From a virus: a DNA stretch of 23,318 nucleotides. The first letter of the stretch is position 1. Every line of letters begins with the position of its first letter. Below the pieces are notes generated by a model. The model had not been told where the DNA came from and did no database searches. It was given only the letters and a program-made list of their open reading frames with translations. The translations under genes were made by a program, and so were the position numbers. Positions 22,049 through 23,318 of the stretch are shown piece by piece. The DNA lies in IMG/VR virus record IMGVR_UViG_3300044811_000119, positions 1 to 23,318 of that record; one strand, written 5' to 3'.

Positions 22049-22428
22049 TCGCAAAACTGCTGTTGTTCATTCCCGGCGCAGGGCCGTTTCTCGCCGCCGG
22101 GTGGCGATTGCTGACAACGTCGGCCGGCCGCCGCGTTGCGATCCTCGCGCTTGGCGTTGCGGCATCGTTCGCCTTCGGCTGGTCGCTCAAGGGCAGGCTC
22201 GACCGCAGTGCGACGTTGCAAGCCGTCATCGCGAAGCAGAGCATCGACCTGCAGGCCGCGAGGGATACGGCCGAACAAGCCGCCGCGACGGCTGCGGCGC
22301 TCTGGGACACCGACTCGAAAAACCAGGAGATCATCCGTGATCTACAGAACCGTCTCGCCAGGCAACCGCAGAGCAGCGCTTGCACTCTTGATGATGCTAC
22401 CGCTCGCGGCTTGCGCCGGCTCAGGTAG
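22045..22428 (+). CDS. Inner-membrane spanin (Rz-like)
   Basis: This 127-residue protein starts at ATG 22045, overlapping the endolysin stop (ATGA). A hydrophobic N-terminus (residues 3-20) and a clear membrane helix (VAILALGVAASFAFGW, 31-46) are followed by a coiled-coil-like periplasmic region (DLQAARDTAEQAAATAAAL, QEIIRDLQNRLARQ). The C-terminal LDDATARGLRRLR resembles the end of many Rz-type proteins. It should span the periplasm with the lipoprotein encoded within its 3' end and fuse the membranes at the last lysis step. The longer frame from 21382 is a shadow of the endolysin. Confidence 0.75.
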   Translation: MIAKLLLFIPGAGPFLAAGWRLLTTSAGRRVAILALGVAASFAFGWSLKGRLDRSATLQAVIAKQSIDLQAARDTAEQAAATAAALWDTDSKNQEIIRDLQNRLARQPQSSACTLDDATARGLRRLR

Positions 22429-22633
22429 CGAGTTGAAAGGCGTCATTCGCCGCGATCTCCCTGCCGCGCCAGCCTATCTGCAGCCGGTCACGGTGCTGGA
22501 GCCGAAGGCCGGCGAGAATGCGCTGTCGGTCGCCGCGCGCGAGCGGGCAGGGCGGCTGAAGGCCAACACCGTCATACGCAGCGCGCGCGCCCAGTGGGAG
22601 AAGCTGCGTGCTGCTTACAAGGCGTCGAAATAA
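22337..22633 (+). CDS. Outer-membrane spanin lipoprotein (Rz1-like), starting inside the i-spanin gene
   Basis: This 98-residue product lies in the other frame from the i-spanin and overlaps its last 92 nt. GTG 22337 has GGAG (22326-22329) 7 nt upstream. The N-terminus is a lipoprotein signal (RRAALALLMMLPLAACAGSG) with lipobox LAAC and acylated Cys26. The mature part is Pro-containing (RRDLPAAPAYLQPVTVLEP) and then helical and basic (RAGRLKANTVIRSARAQWEK), as in alphaproteobacterial Rz1-like proteins. The longer frame from 22136 reads across the i-spanin without meaning. It partners the i-spanin to disrupt the outer membrane. Confidence 0.75.
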   Translation: MIYRTVSPGNRRAALALLMMLPLAACAGSGSELKGVIRRDLPAAPAYLQPVTVLEPKAGENALSVAARERAGRLKANTVIRSARAQWEKLRAAYKASK

Positions 22634-22635
22634 TC

Positions 22636-22946
22636 ATGGCCGGAAAGCTCGACGACATCAGCGTTTCGATCGGCAGCCTGCTGGCCAAGGTGGAAAATCT
22701 CGGCGCCAGCATCGCGGCGAACCGCAGCGAGGCGGATCGGCGGCACCAGGAGAATACCGACCGGCTCAACCGGATCGACGAGGTGCTGAAACCCGTTGCC
22801 GCCGCGGTCGCCAACATGGAGCGATCGTCGACGACTACCGGACCAACCGCAACAAGGCGCTCGGCCTGCTGCTTGGCCTCGCCGGCATCGCCAGCATGCT
22901 CGGATTCTTCGCGTCCGAGTTCAGGGCGATGCTGTTCGGGAAATAA
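22636..22946 (+). pseudogene. DUF1515-like small membrane protein with a frameshift
   Basis: ATG 22636 opens MAGKLDDISVSIGSLLAKVE, a helical N-terminal region with RSEADRRHQENTDRLNRIDE, running into VAAAVANMERSS. The sequence then loses protein character, but from about 22822 the neighbouring frame continues with IVDDYRTNRNKALGLLLGLA and a membrane helix ending FRAMLFGK at TAA 22944-22946. DUF1515-type proteins have an MEP(x)VxDYxxxKN link at this point, so I infer loss of one C in GAGC(C)GATC near 22821. The whole would be 103 residues with one C-terminal membrane segment. It may be a lysis accessory; it is mutated unless the sequence has an error. No slippery site is visible. Confidence 0.6.
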
Positions 22947-23033
22947 TGTTGCGAGCATGTGGCACGTCTCATGTTATTAAACCGGCCGCTGGTCTTTTCC
23001 GACTAATCTCCCTGCGTCCACACGCAGTCACCT

Positions 23034-23073
23034 GCCCGCGTCAGCTTCGGCTGGCGCGGGCGATTTTCCGTTT
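23034..23073 (+). terminator. Strong intrinsic terminator of the late operon
   Basis: A 12-bp stem GCCCGCGTCAGC/GCTGGCGCGGGC (one G-T pair) with a UUCG tetraloop (23034-23061) is followed by GATTTTCCGTTT. It is the best terminator in the window and lies 88 nt after the last lysis gene. Confidence 0.85.
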
Positions 23074-23165
23074 CTGAAATGCCGTTCATAAATGGATTTT
23101 GTGCGCGCCGTTCTTGATTTTTTAAGCGAAGTCTGCCACATCATGCGCGATCGTTAGAGGATGCC

Positions 23166-23318
23166 ATGCGTTCGTTACACGCGCACGTCAACGCCCAGAC
23201 CGCCGCCGCGCTGTCGTTTAGTCGACAGACCGGTTGGAGCGGTATGCGTTCGTGCGCGCTGGATTTGTATGGCGTCCTGACGAGCAAGCCCGAACATGGG
23301 CTGAGACTACCAGATTAA
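23166..23318 (+). CDS. Small ORF of unknown function after the terminator
   Basis: ATG 23166 with AGAGG 5 nt upstream (23156-23160) opens a 50-residue frame whose TAA is the last codon of the window. The sequence (MRSLHAHVNAQTAAALSFSR, later GMRSCALDLYGVLTSKPEHG) is soluble and not family-like to me. It lies beyond the late terminator in a more AT-rich stretch (about 23070-23130), so it would need its own promoter and may belong to another transcript or to host DNA. The good ribosome site is the main argument for it. Confidence 0.4.
   Translation: MRSLHAHVNAQTAAALSFSRQTGWSGMRSCALDLYGVLTSKPEHGLRLPD

Noticed and set aside
22800-22850. Programmed ribosomal frameshift in the DUF1515-like gene
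   Set aside because: No X_XXY_YYZ heptamer or other slippery run is present near the frame change; a simple deletion explains it better.
1-23318. tRNA genes, CRISPR arrays, integrase and attachment sites
   Set aside because: No cloverleaf with a conserved T-loop, no regularly spaced direct repeats and no recombinase motifs were seen on either strand.

Overview
The window is GC-rich throughout and reads as the late (virion and lysis) half of a tailed phage or prophage with a P22-type short-tail head. The host is probably an alphaproteobacterium of the Rhizobiales type; this is inferred from base composition, the spanin and DUF1515-like lysis genes, and the DUF2280-like small terminase. No integrase, attachment site, tRNA, CRISPR array or clear host gene is visible, so I cannot separate an integrated prophage from a free phage.

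Layout, left to right. At 1-434 there are two small genes of unknown function. At 447-2906 lie the terminase genes; the large subunit is split by about 0.5 kb of foreign-looking DNA that carries its own small exported-protein ORF. At 2891-4960 is a P22-type portal. At 4982-6217, on the opposite strand, is a complete cytochrome P450, an unusual cargo gene between portal and scaffold. At 6447-8945 are the scaffold-like protein, P22-type coat protein and a small head-fibre-like protein. At 9036-10425 a second cargo block encodes a modular protein (repeated motif, Gly-rich linker, toxin-like C-terminus) followed 1 nt later by a small acidic immunity-like protein. At 10549-11602 are a glycosyltransferase-like protein and a tail-accessory-like protein. 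At 11677-12449 a third cargo block holds a frameshifted relative of the 9036 protein and a convergent small gene. At 12768-15249 are the gp10-like DNA stabilisation protein and an ejection-type protein. At 15415-19670 are a tail-collar fibre, two further fibre proteins and a beta-helix tail spike, then a methyltransferase (19713-20513). Two small minus-strand genes follow (20510-20936). The lysis cassette (21040-22946) comprises a small exported protein, a GH24 endolysin with a C-terminal membrane segment, a nested i-spanin/o-spanin pair and a frameshifted DUF1515-like protein. A strong terminator (23034-23073) and one last 50-aa ORF close the window.

The genes form the usual head, tail and lysis series, tightly packed with many ATGA or adjacent stop/start junctions. 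Into this series three unrelated cargo modules were placed exactly at gene borders. Short perfect hairpins occur at many late-gene borders. The most interesting candidate system is the pair of cargo genes at 9036 and 11677. They share a degenerate motif (ISFxDxxRTIxPxAxPxVW) but have different C-termini, and one is paired with an immunity-like gene. This is the architecture of polymorphic toxins, here located inside a virion operon.

Three lesions (split terminase, frameshifted cargo gene, frameshifted DUF1515-like gene) suggest a decaying prophage, unless the terminase insert is a self-splicing intron or the frameshifts are sequence errors.
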